A stretch of DNA of 64,000 nucleotides, from NCBI GenBank assembly GCA_049514435.1, contig JBEKVB010000001.1, positions 186,001 through 250,000 on the forward strand. The letters run 5' to 3'. The DNA is from UBA4810 sp002479215 (lineage in GTDB: Bacteria; Desulfobacterota; Syntrophia; Syntrophales; Smithellaceae). Below, one piece after another: positions 52,101 through 60,293 of the stretch. The translations under genes were made by a program, and so were the position numbers. A model generated the notes under the pieces. The model saw nothing but the letters and a program-made list of their open reading frames with translations. It ran no database searches and was not told the origin of the DNA. How positions within the stretch are numbered: the first letter of the stretch is position 1; every line of letters begins with the position of its first letter.

Positions 52101-52353
52101 TGGCGCAATTCGTGGTATCCGCGACGCAGGACGTGCTGCTCCCATAGGGGGCAGGATTATTATTGACTTGTATACCCGCAGGATTATCATTCATACTACC
52201 GGATAAATCGAGAATTATCAGCGCATCAGGGGCAAGAGAAGTAAAGGTGGCAGATTCATCATCATCCTGAGCCCATACATTGCTGGCCGAACAAATAAAT
52301 ATAATTATATTTATTAGGACAACAAATAATATCAAGCTTTTCTTGTTTAACAT
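49117..52353 (-). CDS. pilY1: PilY1-like type IV pilus tip/assembly protein
   Basis: The 1078-residue protein has a signal peptide (about residues 1-28). A von Willebrand A domain follows, with a MIDAS site (LDLSGSMND near residue 50; LMTDGAD near 245) and many cysteines (CNVNCSK, TTSCASTVNSC). The C-terminal half is a PilC/PilY1 beta-propeller (GVDGPLSAADVW-type and VGLIGGGYSGVNCP, VDYDNDGFLDTAYIGDLGGNVWRF, with its DNDG calcium loop). PilY1 sits at the pilus tip, binds calcium and mediates adhesion. It ends the minor-pilin cluster. GGAGG precedes the ATG. Confidence 0.92.
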   Translation of the reverse strand: MLNKKSLILFVVLINIIIFICSASNVWAQDDDESATFTSLAPDALIILDLSGSMNDNPAGIQVNNNPAPYGSSTSCVADTTNCANIGHSTNCSGGFCQNSQTNCNVNCSKVAIAQRALFNILDDNNNGTIDSNDSTSLNIRIGFMRYYNCSGDVPVIAWGSSTKSSGCAALVRGIGSAYSQIYCNNTTSCASTVNSCNPSGECIIGEQATGGTPLASTLKLAKNYLDYNKSQDNAQACRLKFVILMTDGADTYSCSGNGGDCQAGMYERRVETVAAAKQLGDAGYKVYVIGFGSTMPAYLQNTLNWMSYYGGTNNPLVDNTGDPTAYSIPLGCNANPAVPTACCNFSTNPTACYPSGVTSCMTTTNTSCSNDPECGTGTGTNCTGGTAKFYANTNDPGLLPLGGYAFLAQDGDTLTAALEAAFGAIRNSTYSFTQASIPPVRTTAEDYLYEASFQPLTYDPFWPGHLMRYTINADGSIANTADWDAAAVLSAQSARTVLTYKAGSLIAFNSTNLTPADFGVTTTTKESLIVNFILNGETSQDVTNWKLGDIFHSSPMAIGTPNSAFYDRWDQSNPKAFTTFLNNNIRTTSNGMGIILVGDNDGQLHAFRMGAAGAGGGSEAWSFIPPNLLSQLADIAHNTHPTSLIHTYFVDGPLSAADVWLGMAGPINTTYKSASDWHTYSIMSEGRGGNLTLWSSATDCESGFSSKYSSTYTNYCGYYAFDVTNTLNNPVYKWRLGGSSGLSATDGAYLGQPWSKMYIGRVLINNTEKWVGLIGGGYSGVNCPASGTCDTRGKGFYVVDLSNGSILWRYTNSNNASMKFDLAAGPVAVDYDNDGFLDTAYIGDLGGNVWRFKFCLASDGTSCNTANWSGGLLFSNSSTNQKIFSSVAVTIDQSNNLWVYFGTGDNTDPTVFNATNDSFYAIKDNDRSTTYYLSNLVNITSGTYTDSSTRHGWYINLASGEKVLSAPNINFQNIYFTTFTPPNPNNPCDQSGNAQLYIINYITGAGVFANNVRSETIGIGIPNSPIVSRNPYGGTDIYVSSSQVQSGSGSHTQKETDPTVWPYPPNNLIYWRDIRLQ

Positions 52354-52420
52354 AGTAAGCTTTCCTCCTTAATTAAAAACAAAACGGTTAATTGTTTACA
52401 CTTTAACCACATTGGGCTCC

Positions 52421-52900
52421 TTAGTTCCCGTATATGGGATTGCTCGGATTCGATGTAGATACCGTCTGTATGGCAATGCTCACCGATGAGTTGTGACTGG
52501 CGTCGCTACCGGTAACAGTCGTGTCATAAACGCTTCCTCCAGAGCCCTGAGCGAGGTTTCCACTGCCGGCTGCAGCCATTGTCGGCATATTGGGATCTCG
52601 AATAGGGATAGTAGTAGTGTAGCAGGAAGAAGGATCATTGGTCAGATCAGCGCATGCACTTATAGCTTGAGGTGCGGCGATATTAAGTGATACACACAAT
52701 TGCTGCGCTCCAGCTTCTGCCGCCGACAGGGCCTTGCGCTCCCCCACCAACCGCGAGCTGATTAATATATCCTGGCTGGTGACAGTTAGAGCTAAAAATC
52801 CCACGGCCATCAAAATCATCACGGCCATCAGCGCGGCAATAAGAACAAAACCGCCTTCCGATTTTTGGCGATAATCAAATATTTTATGGACTAGGTGCAT
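52421..52900 (-). CDS. pilX: PilX-like minor pilin
   Basis: The 159-residue protein has an N-terminal hydrophobic helix (FVLIAALMAVMILMAVGFLALTVTSQD) after a charged leader EGG, which fits a PilX_N domain, including ISSRLVGERKALSAAEAGAQQL. The C-terminal part is Ser/Thr/Asn-rich. It would join the pilus tip complex. It overlaps pilW by 17 bases and precedes pilY1, the order seen in pilus operons. It lacks the exact Phe-Thr-Leu-Ile-Glu consensus, as PilX proteins often do. Confidence 0.85.
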   Translation of the reverse strand: MHLVHKIFDYRQKSEGGFVLIAALMAVMILMAVGFLALTVTSQDILISSRLVGERKALSAAEAGAQQLCVSLNIAAPQAISACADLTNDPSSCYTTTIPIRDPNMPTMAAAGSGNLAQGSGGSVYDTTVTGSDASHNSSVSIAIQTVSTSNPSNPIYGN

Positions 52901-53657
52901 GGTTCCTCACAATAACATTGGTGGAATAAATCATTCTTCTCGGTTGACCTGTGTTAAGATCGTTTTGGGCGGTATCGGCGACGATCGTAATTAAAATCCT
53001 GCGTATCGCCGGTATATTGACCGGCGCTACTAATTCGTTATCATTACCATCAAAATAACGGAATAAATTAAATCCAGCTGCCGCATTGCTAATATTGCTA
53101 CCCGGAGCGGCACCGCCTAAAATGGCCGAATTACCACCACAACTGACATTCCTATTAATGGTATTTACTCCATCATATGAATACGCTATGTATTCATTGA
53201 GACCGGCACAAGTGCCGATTCCCCCGTTCCCGGGAAGGGTTGTGCTGCATGTATTTGGCGGCCCGCAACATGAACCACAACTACAACCAATCGCACCATC
53301 ACCACTTAAATCCATTGCTACCAGAAGGCCATTGCCATTGGCAATCTGAATGCCTTTATTGGCAACAACAGGAGCTGCGAACCCTATGGGTGGGGATGCC
53401 AGGGATGCGCAATTATTAGGTATTGTACTCCAGGTATTTCCCAAAGAATTCCTTGTCGGATTGTATGAGGCCATGCGAATTTCCATCGCCATAAAATCAA
53501 GAACAGCCCGCGTATCCTGTTGAGTTACTACTTTGCGTCCTAAATTAGCCGAAGTGCGCTGAACTATGATCATCGCGCTGTATACCGCCGCCATGATCAC
53601 CAACCCAACAACAACCGCTATTAATACTTCAATTAAAGTAAAACCGTTTCTTTTCAT
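52884..53657 (-). CDS. pilW: PilW-like minor pilin
   Basis: The 257-residue protein begins MKRNG, then FTLIEVLIAVVVGLVIMAAVYSA, a textbook prepilin site cut after Gly by PilD. The following helix has the PilW-type QRTSANLGRKVVTQQDTRAVLDFMAMEIRMA. The globular part has several cysteines (CSCGSCCGPPNTC). A longer frame to 53774 would add residues with no place in a prepilin, so the ATG at 53657 is chosen. It lies between pilV and pilX. Confidence 0.88.
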   Translation of the reverse strand: MKRNGFTLIEVLIAVVVGLVIMAAVYSAMIIVQRTSANLGRKVVTQQDTRAVLDFMAMEIRMASYNPTRNSLGNTWSTIPNNCASLASPPIGFAAPVVANKGIQIANGNGLLVAMDLSGDGAIGCSCGSCCGPPNTCSTTLPGNGGIGTCAGLNEYIAYSYDGVNTINRNVSCGGNSAILGGAAPGSNISNAAAGFNLFRYFDGNDNELVAPVNIPAIRRILITIVADTAQNDLNTGQPRRMIYSTNVIVRNHAPSP

Positions 53658-53680
53658 CTTAATATAATTTGCTCGTATAA

Positions 53681-54127
53681 TTAACAAGAATACAGTTGCC
53701 TCGTTACGAATATACTGCTGGTTATACCACTGGCAGGCCCCCCTGTCCAGGTAACCGTAACATTCACCAACCACTGATTTGGACTTCCTGTCGGAGAAGT
53801 GATCATTGTCACAATAGTAAAAGTGGCATCGCCAGTAGCCGCGCTTGTGCCGTTTATGGGGTCACTTACTGTAATTGTTTGGTTAATCGTACAGGGGGGT
53901 ATCCCACAGGTTGGAGGAACACCAGTGCACATTAGTTGATTCTCCCGATGTTCAAGCTCGGATTGCATAATTCCGACCGCCCTGCCCAAATAATCCGCTC
54001 GAAATCCCGTTCTCAATGATGTACTCTGCATGGGCAGAAGAGAAACAACGGCAACGGCGGTCAAAAAAGCTGCAATCATCGCCTCCACGATACTAATGCC
54101 TTTATTATTAAATATTTTATTGAACAC
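53681..54127 (-). CDS. pilV: PilV-like minor pilin
   Basis: The 148-residue protein starts with a short basic leader ending NNKG, followed by ISIVEAMIAAFLTAVAVVSLLPMQ, a type IV prepilin N terminus with Glu at position 5 of the mature part. The globular domain has a Cys cluster (LMCTGVPPTCGIPPC) and ends in Cys. The start is GTG at 54127, overlapping fimT by 11 bases. It belongs to the tip complex genes. Confidence 0.87.
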   Translation of the reverse strand: MFNKIFNNKGISIVEAMIAAFLTAVAVVSLLPMQSTSLRTGFRADYLGRAVGIMQSELEHRENQLMCTGVPPTCGIPPCTINQTITVSDPINGTSAATGDATFTIVTMITSPTGSPNQWLVNVTVTWTGGPASGITSSIFVTRQLYSC

Positions 54128-54590
54128 TCACTCTTCCCATTAAATTCGCGGTTATCGTTTTTGTTAAAAGGCTCTGTGTGTGTTGTAATATAACTGAAAC
54201 TGGAGCTGCACCCATCATGGTTCCTCGTGGCTGAATAGTGATATTTGCTGGACTATTTGATATGATAACCTGACTGCTAATAGCGCTGGGACTTTTTGTT
54301 ACAGCCGGATTTAAAGCTGTGTAAGTCCCGGTGCCAGGAGGAGTTTCTATATTCACTGTATAGTTATTTGCCGCTTGATTAAAAGTAATTTGATAACCCC
54401 TATTTTCCGCGACAGCTCTTTGCCTATATAAGGCAATATCGGAAGACAACTCTCCCGCCGCCTCACTTAAGTTGGAATTCTGCCGATAGGTCATAAATGT
54501 CGGCGTTGCCACTATCGCAATAAAACCCAACAGCGCACAGACTATCATCATTTCAATTAAACTGAAGCCACCATTTGCCCTTATTTTCAC
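54117..54590 (-). CDS. fimT: FimT/GspH-type minor pilin
   Basis: The 157-residue protein begins MKIRANGG, then FSLIEMMIVCALLGFIAIVATPTF, the cleavage site of a class III prepilin, then a GspH/FimT-like domain (LSSDIALYRQRAVAENRGYQI). It probably primes pilus assembly with PilV, PilW and PilX. GTG at 54590 has GGGG at the right distance; the TTG at 54602 does not. It is the first of the five overlapping pilus genes. A 206-base A+T-rich gap without clear signals separates it from pilD. Confidence 0.87.
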   Translation of the reverse strand: MKIRANGGFSLIEMMIVCALLGFIAIVATPTFMTYRQNSNLSEAAGELSSDIALYRQRAVAENRGYQITFNQAANNYTVNIETPPGTGTYTALNPAVTKSPSAISSQVIISNSPANITIQPRGTMMGAAPVSVILQHTQSLLTKTITANLMGRVSVQ

Positions 54591-54808
54591 GACTAACCCC
54601 AAATAAAATTATAAAAAAATCTATCTTATCTCTACAATATAGCATTACAAATTTTTATTAACACGTCCATGCATCAATATCTTTTAATATCAGCAGATTA
54701 TTTATTGTTTTCCCTCATCAATCTATTCCCTTTTCCCCATCCGATCTCCAAATATCTGGTTTAAAATATTTTCACCATTTTTCATGTTCTTATTTAATTA
54801 ATATTATA

Positions 54809-55570
54809 TTAATAACGCAGGTATAACATGCGCATAAAGCAATCCCCCCAAAAAAGATAAGCAACTGCTGCTGCTGACAAAAATGGTCCAAAGGGCACGG
54901 CGTACTTCATATCCTGCTTTTTGATAATCATCGCCGTTATACCGACAAGCGCCCCGAAAAAAGAACTAAACAATAAAATAAAAATTAACGATTTCCATCC
55001 CAAAAAACCGCCGATCATTGCCAAAAGCTTAATATCTCCCCCGCCCATTCCTTCCCGTTTGGATATAAGTTCATAAAAAAAGGCAATGGCAAAAAGCACC
55101 CCGCCGCCGACGGCAAGGCCGATTAAAGCTTCCAGCCACGGAACCTTCACGACAAATACAGCCAACAGGAAAAAAACTGGTATTCCGGGCAAGGTCAAAA
55201 TATCAGGAATAATTTGATGGTCCAGATCAATAAAAGCGATTACTATCAAAACAGCAGTGAAAATGAAAAATATTAAGAAATTCCAGAATAAATAAAACTT
55301 GGAAAATAATAATAGGGCCAATACAGCGGTGATTAATTCCACCAGCGGATAACGCCAGGAAATTTTTGCCCCGCAGTCGCGGCATTTTCCTTTCAAAATA
55401 ATAAAGCTGATCAGCGGAATATTATCAAAAAAACGGATAGGATGATGGCAATGCGGACAACGCGACAGCGGTTTTATAATCGACTCATGTGCCGGCAGGC
55501 GAAAAATACAAACGTTTAAAAAACTACCGACGACAGCTCCAAAAATAAAGGCAAACAAATTTAATAGCAT
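54809..55570 (-). CDS. pilD: Type IV prepilin peptidase and N-methylase
   Basis: The 253-residue protein has about seven membrane helices. The N-terminal methylase domain has two Cys pairs (CPHCHHPIRFF and CRDCGAKISWRYP), and the A24 aspartic peptidase has VIAFIDLDHQIIPD and GGGDIKLLAMIGGFLGWK with the two catalytic Asp. It cleaves and methylates prepilins such as the four encoded next to it. ATG at 55570 has GGAAG upstream; TTG at 55588 is less likely. A c-di-GMP riboswitch lies in its leader. Confidence 0.93.
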   Translation of the reverse strand: MLLNLFAFIFGAVVGSFLNVCIFRLPAHESIIKPLSRCPHCHHPIRFFDNIPLISFIILKGKCRDCGAKISWRYPLVELITAVLALLLFSKFYLFWNFLIFFIFTAVLIVIAFIDLDHQIIPDILTLPGIPVFFLLAVFVVKVPWLEALIGLAVGGGVLFAIAFFYELISKREGMGGGDIKLLAMIGGFLGWKSLIFILLFSSFFGALVGITAMIIKKQDMKYAVPFGPFLSAAAVAYLFWGDCFMRMLYLRY

Positions 55571-55637
55571 TAATTTGCTTCCAATCAAATTTTAATTAGT
55601 TATGTATCTGGGATGGGGATATAGAATTGCTGTACTT

Positions 55638-55747
55638 CCGTAGAAGTTACCCGGCAGTTCTGCCACCCTATCCCTATAAAATCTACAAGACTTAGGTCAG
55701 TAACTTTGCGTCCCGTCTTTTCAAACGGTTTGCCCTTTCCAGAATTA
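55638..55747 (-). ncRNA. c-di-GMP-I (GEMM) riboswitch in the pilD leader
   Basis: On the minus strand the GEMM consensus is clear. GGGCAAACC (55735-55727) is followed by GTTTGAAAAGAC, a stem closed by a GAAA tetraloop, then GGGACGCAAAG. A second arm with CCTAAG (the tetraloop receptor) and CTGCCGGGTAAC close the fold. CTTCT at its 3' side can pair either with the aptamer base (GGAAA) or with GAAGT just downstream around a TACG loop, a plausible switch. The pilD ATG is about 70 bases further. It lies right after a strong promoter. Whether ligand turns pilD on or off is not evident. Confidence 0.9.
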
Positions 55748-55754
55748 TGGATTC

Positions 55755-55782
55755 ATTATATAATATTTATTTCCAAAGTCAA
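55755..55782 (-). promoter_or_regulatory. Sigma-70 type promoter for the riboswitch-pilD transcript
   Basis: On the minus strand TTGACT (55782-55777), 16 bases, then TATAAT (55760-55755). Transcription would begin about 55748, directly before the aptamer. Confidence 0.8.
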
Positions 55783-55930
55783 GAATAATTTTTAAAACTA
55801 TTTTATCATTAAATAAATGATATCAGCTATTTTACAAATTATCATCAACCGGGCCATACCTTTATCCATTATCCATAAATCAAAGGAATCCAGCTCAATT
55901 GCTGATGATTTTTTTACAAAATAGTTGAAT

Positions 55931-56386
55931 TTAGCCGTCCTTTCTCTCCCAATCATAGGGTATTTCACTGCCGTGAGCGGGTAGACGAAATTCATCCGGT
56001 TCATTATATTTGTAAACCTCCGACGGCACATTTATTACAATTGCCTCTTTTTCCGAAATACATTTAAAGCCGTGATAAACAAAATGAGGGATATGCACCA
56101 GAATGGGATTATGAATCCCCGCGAATATTTCATTGATTTGGCTGAAAGTAGCTGATTCTTTGCGGCTATCGTATAGAACTATTTTCATCATTCCTTTGAC
56201 TACGGCCATGTTATCATCCTGTTTCTTATGATAATGCCAGGCTTTAACAACTCCCGGATAGGCGGTGGTCATATACACCTGACCGAATTTCCGGAAAAAT
56301 TCGTCATCAGCACGAAGTATTTCCATCAGCCTTCCTCTCTCATCAGGAATTACTTTAAGTTTTTTCACCATTACACCGTTGATCAT
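55931..56386 (-). CDS. dTDP-4-dehydrorhamnose 3,5-epimerase-like sugar epimerase
   Basis: The 151-residue RmlC-like cupin has PDERGRLMEILR at the N terminus, WHYHKKQDDNM with the likely catalytic-type His, and HGFKCISEKEAIVINVPSEVYKYNEPDE. True RmlC is about 180 residues, so this is the shorter family that includes sugar 3,4-ketoisomerases and WbbJ-like epimerases. It overlaps the nucleotidylyltransferase by four bases, so it acts on the dTDP-sugar route. The exact reaction is open. Confidence 0.82.
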   Translation of the reverse strand: MINGVMVKKLKVIPDERGRLMEILRADDEFFRKFGQVYMTTAYPGVVKAWHYHKKQDDNMAVVKGMMKIVLYDSRKESATFSQINEIFAGIHNPILVHIPHFVYHGFKCISEKEAIVINVPSEVYKYNEPDEFRLPAHGSEIPYDWERKDG

Positions 56387-57111
56387 ATTTTATTTGCTCC
56401 TGTTTTTGCCACCATGTTTCCCGCGGATTGCAGGGATTCAAAAGTTCCGGCATCAGACCACCAGCCTTCCAGCACATCCCACTGCATCTTCCCTTCGGAA
56501 ATATAAAAATTATTGACATCTGTAATTTCCAACTCGCCGCGTTGGGATGGTTTTAGCGACTTGATAAATTCAAAAACACTGTAGTCGTACATATAAATTC
56601 CTATAACGGCATAATTGGATGCTGGTCTAGCTGGTTTTTCTTCTACGCGAATAATTTTTTTGCCGTCGAAGACAGGCACGCCGAATCTTTGCGGATCGGT
56701 CACTTCCTTCAACAAAATGCGGGCTCCTTCTTTTTGTTGGCGGAACTTTTCTGCGGCAGCCTTGATGTTTCCCTCGATAATATTATCGCCCAGAACTACG
56801 GCTATTTTATCCCTATCCGCAAAATGTTCAGCAAGACTCAAAGCTGCGGCAATTCCGCCTTCTCCCTGCTGATAGGTATAATTGATGTGTTTCAGGCCGA
56901 AGTCTTTGCCGTTTTCCAAAAGGCGCAAAAAATCACCGGCATTATTGCCGCCGGTTACAATTAATATCTCGCTAATGCCGGCATTGACTAAAATCCTGAT
57001 CGGATAATAAATCATCGGTTCATTATAAACGGGAAGCAAGTGCTTGTTGGTCACTTTGGTCAGGGGGTAAAGCCGGCTGCCCAATCCACCGGCAAGAACA
57101 ACGCCTTTCAT
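56383..57111 (-). CDS. rfbA: Glucose-1-phosphate thymidylyltransferase (short RmlA type)
   Basis: The 242-residue nucleotidyltransferase starts KGVVLAGGLGSRLYPLT, continues NKHLLPVYNEPMIYYP, VVLGDNIIEG and VEEKPARPASNYAVIGIYMYD, the RmlA pattern. The length is that of the short form, which lacks the allosteric C-terminal extension of E. coli RmlA (about 290). It makes dTDP-glucose from dTTP and glucose-1-phosphate for surface polysaccharide. It is divergent from ribD. Confidence 0.9.
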   Translation of the reverse strand: MKGVVLAGGLGSRLYPLTKVTNKHLLPVYNEPMIYYPIRILVNAGISEILIVTGGNNAGDFLRLLENGKDFGLKHINYTYQQGEGGIAAALSLAEHFADRDKIAVVLGDNIIEGNIKAAAEKFRQQKEGARILLKEVTDPQRFGVPVFDGKKIIRVEEKPARPASNYAVIGIYMYDYSVFEFIKSLKPSQRGELEITDVNNFYISEGKMQWDVLEGWWSDAGTFESLQSAGNMVAKTGANKI

Positions 57112-57237
57112 GGCCGCTCCTTAAATTAAATTGCTTTTAGTTTAAATATTTAGAACTTGTTATTTCATATCACATCTTGCGACATATCGACAATAAATTT
57201 CTTTGCATATGATAGGACAATGGGGTAATTATAAAGC

Positions 57238-58323
57238 ATGAATGACGAATACTACATGAATTTAGCTTTGCAGCTTGCCGCAAAAGGCCGGGGCAAGGTC
57301 AGTCCTAATCCTATGGTCGGCGCCGTGATTGTCAAAAAGGGGAAAATCATCGGCCGGGGTTATCATCAACGCTACGGTGAGAGTCATGCCGAAGTAAACG
57401 CAATCAAGAACGCGACCGCGGATATTGCCGGATCAACTCTTTATGTTACATTGGAGCCATGCTGCCACGAAGGAAAAACGCCACCTTGCGTGGATATTAT
57501 CGCCCAAAAAAATATAGCGCGCATAGTTATTGGGGCAATAGATTCCAATCCCCGGGTTTCCTGTCAAGGTATTAATTATCTGCAAAACCTGGGTATCGAA
57601 GTAAAAACCGGGGTTCTGGAAAATGAATGCCGCAATCTCAATGAAGTTTTTTTCCATTATATGGAAACCGGGCTGCCCTTTGTAACCATTAAATATGCCC
57701 AAACCCTTGATGGCCGCATAGCAACAATGAAAGGCCAATCGCAATGGATAAGCTCTGGGGCTTCCATGAAATATGCCCATAAACTCCGAGCCGAACATGA
57801 CGCCATTCTAGTCGGATCCGGAACCGTAAAAAAAGATGATCCTGAACTTACAGTGCGATTAGTTCGCGGCCGTAACCCTCTGCGGATTGTTGTTGATTCC
57901 GGATTAAAAATTCAGCATCGATACAAAGTTCTACAAAACACCTTACCGGCAAAAACACTTATTGCCACAATTAAAAATTCCAGTGATGCCGAATTTCAAA
58001 ACATTACAGCAACAGGCGCCCAAATAATCACCGTCGCTGCCGACAAACAAGGAAAAGTTGACCTGAAAAAGCTATTAAAAAAACTTGCCGCAAGGGGAAT
58101 ATCGTCGGTGTTAATCGAAGGCGGAGCTCAAATCATTACTTCTATCTTAAGAGATAACTTAGCCGACCGCTTGGTAACGGTGATTGCGCCAAAAATTTTA
58201 GGTAAGGGAATCGAAGCAGTGGGTGATTTGAATATTAGAGAGATGAATTCGGCAAAAATTTTATCTATTCGTAAAATTAGAAGATGCGGAGAAGACATCA
58301 TTATCGATAGCCGTTTTTTATAG
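57238..58323 (+). CDS. ribD: Bifunctional riboflavin biosynthesis deaminase/reductase
   Basis: The 361-residue protein has an N-terminal deaminase domain with zinc motifs HAEVNAI and EPCCHEGKTPPC. A C-terminal reductase domain (about residue 145 on: KYAQTLDGRIAT, RAEHDAILVGSGTV, VLIEGGAQI) completes it. It performs the second and third steps from GTP to riboflavin. There is no FMN riboswitch visible in the 126-base gap upstream. Other rib genes are not adjacent, and the next gene is a NusG-like factor. Confidence 0.95.
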   Translation: MNDEYYMNLALQLAAKGRGKVSPNPMVGAVIVKKGKIIGRGYHQRYGESHAEVNAIKNATADIAGSTLYVTLEPCCHEGKTPPCVDIIAQKNIARIVIGAIDSNPRVSCQGINYLQNLGIEVKTGVLENECRNLNEVFFHYMETGLPFVTIKYAQTLDGRIATMKGQSQWISSGASMKYAHKLRAEHDAILVGSGTVKKDDPELTVRLVRGRNPLRIVVDSGLKIQHRYKVLQNTLPAKTLIATIKNSSDAEFQNITATGAQIITVAADKQGKVDLKKLLKKLAARGISSVLIEGGAQIITSILRDNLADRLVTVIAPKILGKGIEAVGDLNIREMNSAKILSIRKIRRCGEDIIIDSRFL

Positions 58324-58374
58324 ACAGAAGGTTAAAAATCTATTTTAAAAAAATGAAATTGGCGGATATTATCA

Positions 58375-58878
58375 ATGCCTTGGTATGCCGTACACACAAA
58401 AAGTCGCCATGAATATAAAGCAAACTTTGCTCTTGCCCAAAAAAACTTTACAACCTTTCTGCCCGAGACGGAAGTATGGAGCAAGCGCAAAGACCGGAAG
58501 AAAAAAATCTTTATTCCCCTTTTCCCCGGATACCTTTTTATAGAAACTCTTTGTTTGGACAATGAAAAAAAATTAGCTATTTTAAAAACATCCGGTGTCG
58601 TAAGCATTTTAGGTAAAAAAGAAAATTCTGAACCTATACCTGTACCGGATGATAAAATTAGTGCCATTCGGCATTTGATAGAAACAAAAGCAGAAGTTTT
58701 TACCATAAAATTTCCCAAAGTGGGCGAACCGGCGCGCATTATCGACGGACCTTTTGCCGGATTGGAAGGTATCGTAGTAAAGAGCGATTTCAAAAAGGAG
58801 CTTTTCGTAATTACCATAGAACTTTTGCAACGCTCGATTGCCATGAAATTGGAGGGGTATCAAATCAGCAAACTTTAA
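58375..58878 (+). CDS. NusG-like specialised antiterminator (RfaH/UpxY family)
   Basis: The 167-residue protein has a NusG N-terminal domain (WYAVHTKSRHEYKANFALAQ, FLPETEVWSKRKDRKKKIFIPLFPGYLFIE) and a KOW domain (VGEPARIIDGPFAGLEGIVV). Paralogues outside the rpoB-nusG locus usually control long polysaccharide or secondary metabolite operons. The nearby dTDP-sugar genes fit that role, though they run in the opposite direction. The ribosome site is weak. It could in principle be a general NusG, but the context differs from the normal secE-nusG-rplK. Confidence 0.85.
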   Translation: MPWYAVHTKSRHEYKANFALAQKNFTTFLPETEVWSKRKDRKKKIFIPLFPGYLFIETLCLDNEKKLAILKTSGVVSILGKKENSEPIPVPDDKISAIRHLIETKAEVFTIKFPKVGEPARIIDGPFAGLEGIVVKSDFKKELFVITIELLQRSIAMKLEGYQISKL

Positions 58879-59002
58879 TCTATTTATTGCCTTTATCACA
58901 AAAAATTGCATGAAAATACTTGACTTTCCAGCCATTATGCGCAACATACCTTGGCCTGCTAGTATCATAATACCAACATAAAACTTTTTTGGGGATTGAA
59001 TT

Positions 59003-59212
59003 TTGAAAGGATACATAAAAATTGATAAAGAACATTGCAAGGAATGTCATCTCTGTATTCATTTCTGTCCCCAAGGTCACATTATGCCCACAAAAGAGTA
59101 CAACTCCCGCGGCTACCATCCTGTGTGTGCGAACAAGGAAAAAGAATGCACCGGCTGCGCTTTATGCGCCACAATGTGTCCGGATGTAGCCATCGAGGTT
59201 TACCGTGAATAA
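59003..59212 (+). CDS. korD: 2-oxoacid:ferredoxin oxidoreductase, ferredoxin (delta) subunit
   Basis: The 69-residue protein carries two [4Fe-4S] motifs, CKECHLCIHFCP and CTGCALCATMCP, and is the size of KorD/VorD. It moves electrons from the TPP site to ferredoxin. The likely start is TTG at 59003, seven bases after GGGGA, because no ATG is available upstream of the first cluster motif. It overlaps korA by eight bases, giving the order D-A-B-C. Confidence 0.9.
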   Translation: MKGYIKIDKEHCKECHLCIHFCPQGHIMPTKEYNSRGYHPVCANKEKECTGCALCATMCPDVAIEVYRE

Positions 59213-60263
59213 AGTATTGATGTCGGGAAATAATATCATCGGAGAGGCGGCAATTCGCGCCGGATGCCGCTTTTACGCCGGTTACCCGATCACTCCCCAG
59301 AATGAACTTACCGAGTATATGGCGAATCACATGCGCAATACTCCGGACGGTGTTTTTATTCAATCGGAAAGCGAAATTGCCGCAATTAATATGATTGCCG
59401 GCGCCAGTGCTGCGGGAGCGAGAGTTATGACTTCTTCATCCAGCCCGGGAATTTCTTTAAAGCAGGAAGGAATTTCTTCCATGGCTGCCTGCGAACTGCC
59501 GGGCATTATCGTCAATATTATGCGCGGCGGACCCGGATTAGGAAATATTCGTCCATCGCAAGGGGATTATTTTCAGGCTACCCGCGGCGGCGGACATGGT
59601 GATTACCGCACGATTGTTTTCGCTCCGGCCACCTGCCAGGAATTGGCCGATTTAACAATGGATGCTTTCGATCTTGCCGACAAATACCGCTCACCGGTGA
59701 TGATCCTTGCCGACGGCATGATGGGCCAAATGATGGAGCCGGTAGTATTTAAAAAACCAAAAGCTCGTATATATAGCGAAAAATTCATTCTGCAGGGCGC
59801 GGGTACCGGCAAAAGCAAATTTATACGTGGTCTTATTCTCGATGCTATTGATATGGAAGAGCACAATTGGAAACTGGCGCGCAAATATAAAATTATTGCC
59901 GAAAACGAAATACGCTATGAAGAGCATCAAATTGAAGACGCCCAGATGGTTATTGTCGCCTATGGGACGGCTGCCCGTATTGCCAAGGGAGCCATTAAAC
60001 GCTTGCGCGATAACGGCCTGAAAGTGGGGCTATTCCGTCCCATAACTCTTTGGCCTTTTCCCGAATTGAATCTGCGCGCTTTATCGGCGAAAGTTAAGAA
60101 CTTTCTTGTTTTTGAAATGAGTACCGGTCAAATGCTGGATGACGTCCGCCTTTCACTGCAGGGCTACGCTAAAATTGATTTTCATGGCCGCCCAGGCGGC
60201 GCCGTACCGACACCGTCAGAGCTGGCCAACGTCATTGCTCGTAACTACGACAAGAACGATTAA
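59205..60263 (+). CDS. korA: 2-oxoacid:ferredoxin oxidoreductase, alpha subunit
   Basis: The 352-residue protein has the pyrimidine-binding domain with AGYPITPQNELTEYM, SESEIAAINMIAGASAAGARVMTSSSSPG and the RGGPGLGNIRPSQGD stretch typical of the VorB/KorA group. It cleaves a 2-oxoacid with TPP and CoA to an acyl-CoA and reduced ferredoxin. Similarity to both 2-oxoglutarate and branched-chain 2-oxoacid enzymes leaves the substrate undecided. It starts with GTG inside korD. Confidence 0.93.
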   Translation: MNKVLMSGNNIIGEAAIRAGCRFYAGYPITPQNELTEYMANHMRNTPDGVFIQSESEIAAINMIAGASAAGARVMTSSSSPGISLKQEGISSMAACELPGIIVNIMRGGPGLGNIRPSQGDYFQATRGGGHGDYRTIVFAPATCQELADLTMDAFDLADKYRSPVMILADGMMGQMMEPVVFKKPKARIYSEKFILQGAGTGKSKFIRGLILDAIDMEEHNWKLARKYKIIAENEIRYEEHQIEDAQMVIVAYGTAARIAKGAIKRLRDNGLKVGLFRPITLWPFPELNLRALSAKVKNFLVFEMSTGQMLDDVRLSLQGYAKIDFHGRPGGAVPTPSELANVIARNYDKND

Positions 60264-60293
60264 TATATAGTGAACTTGAGGACAAGAAAAAAT

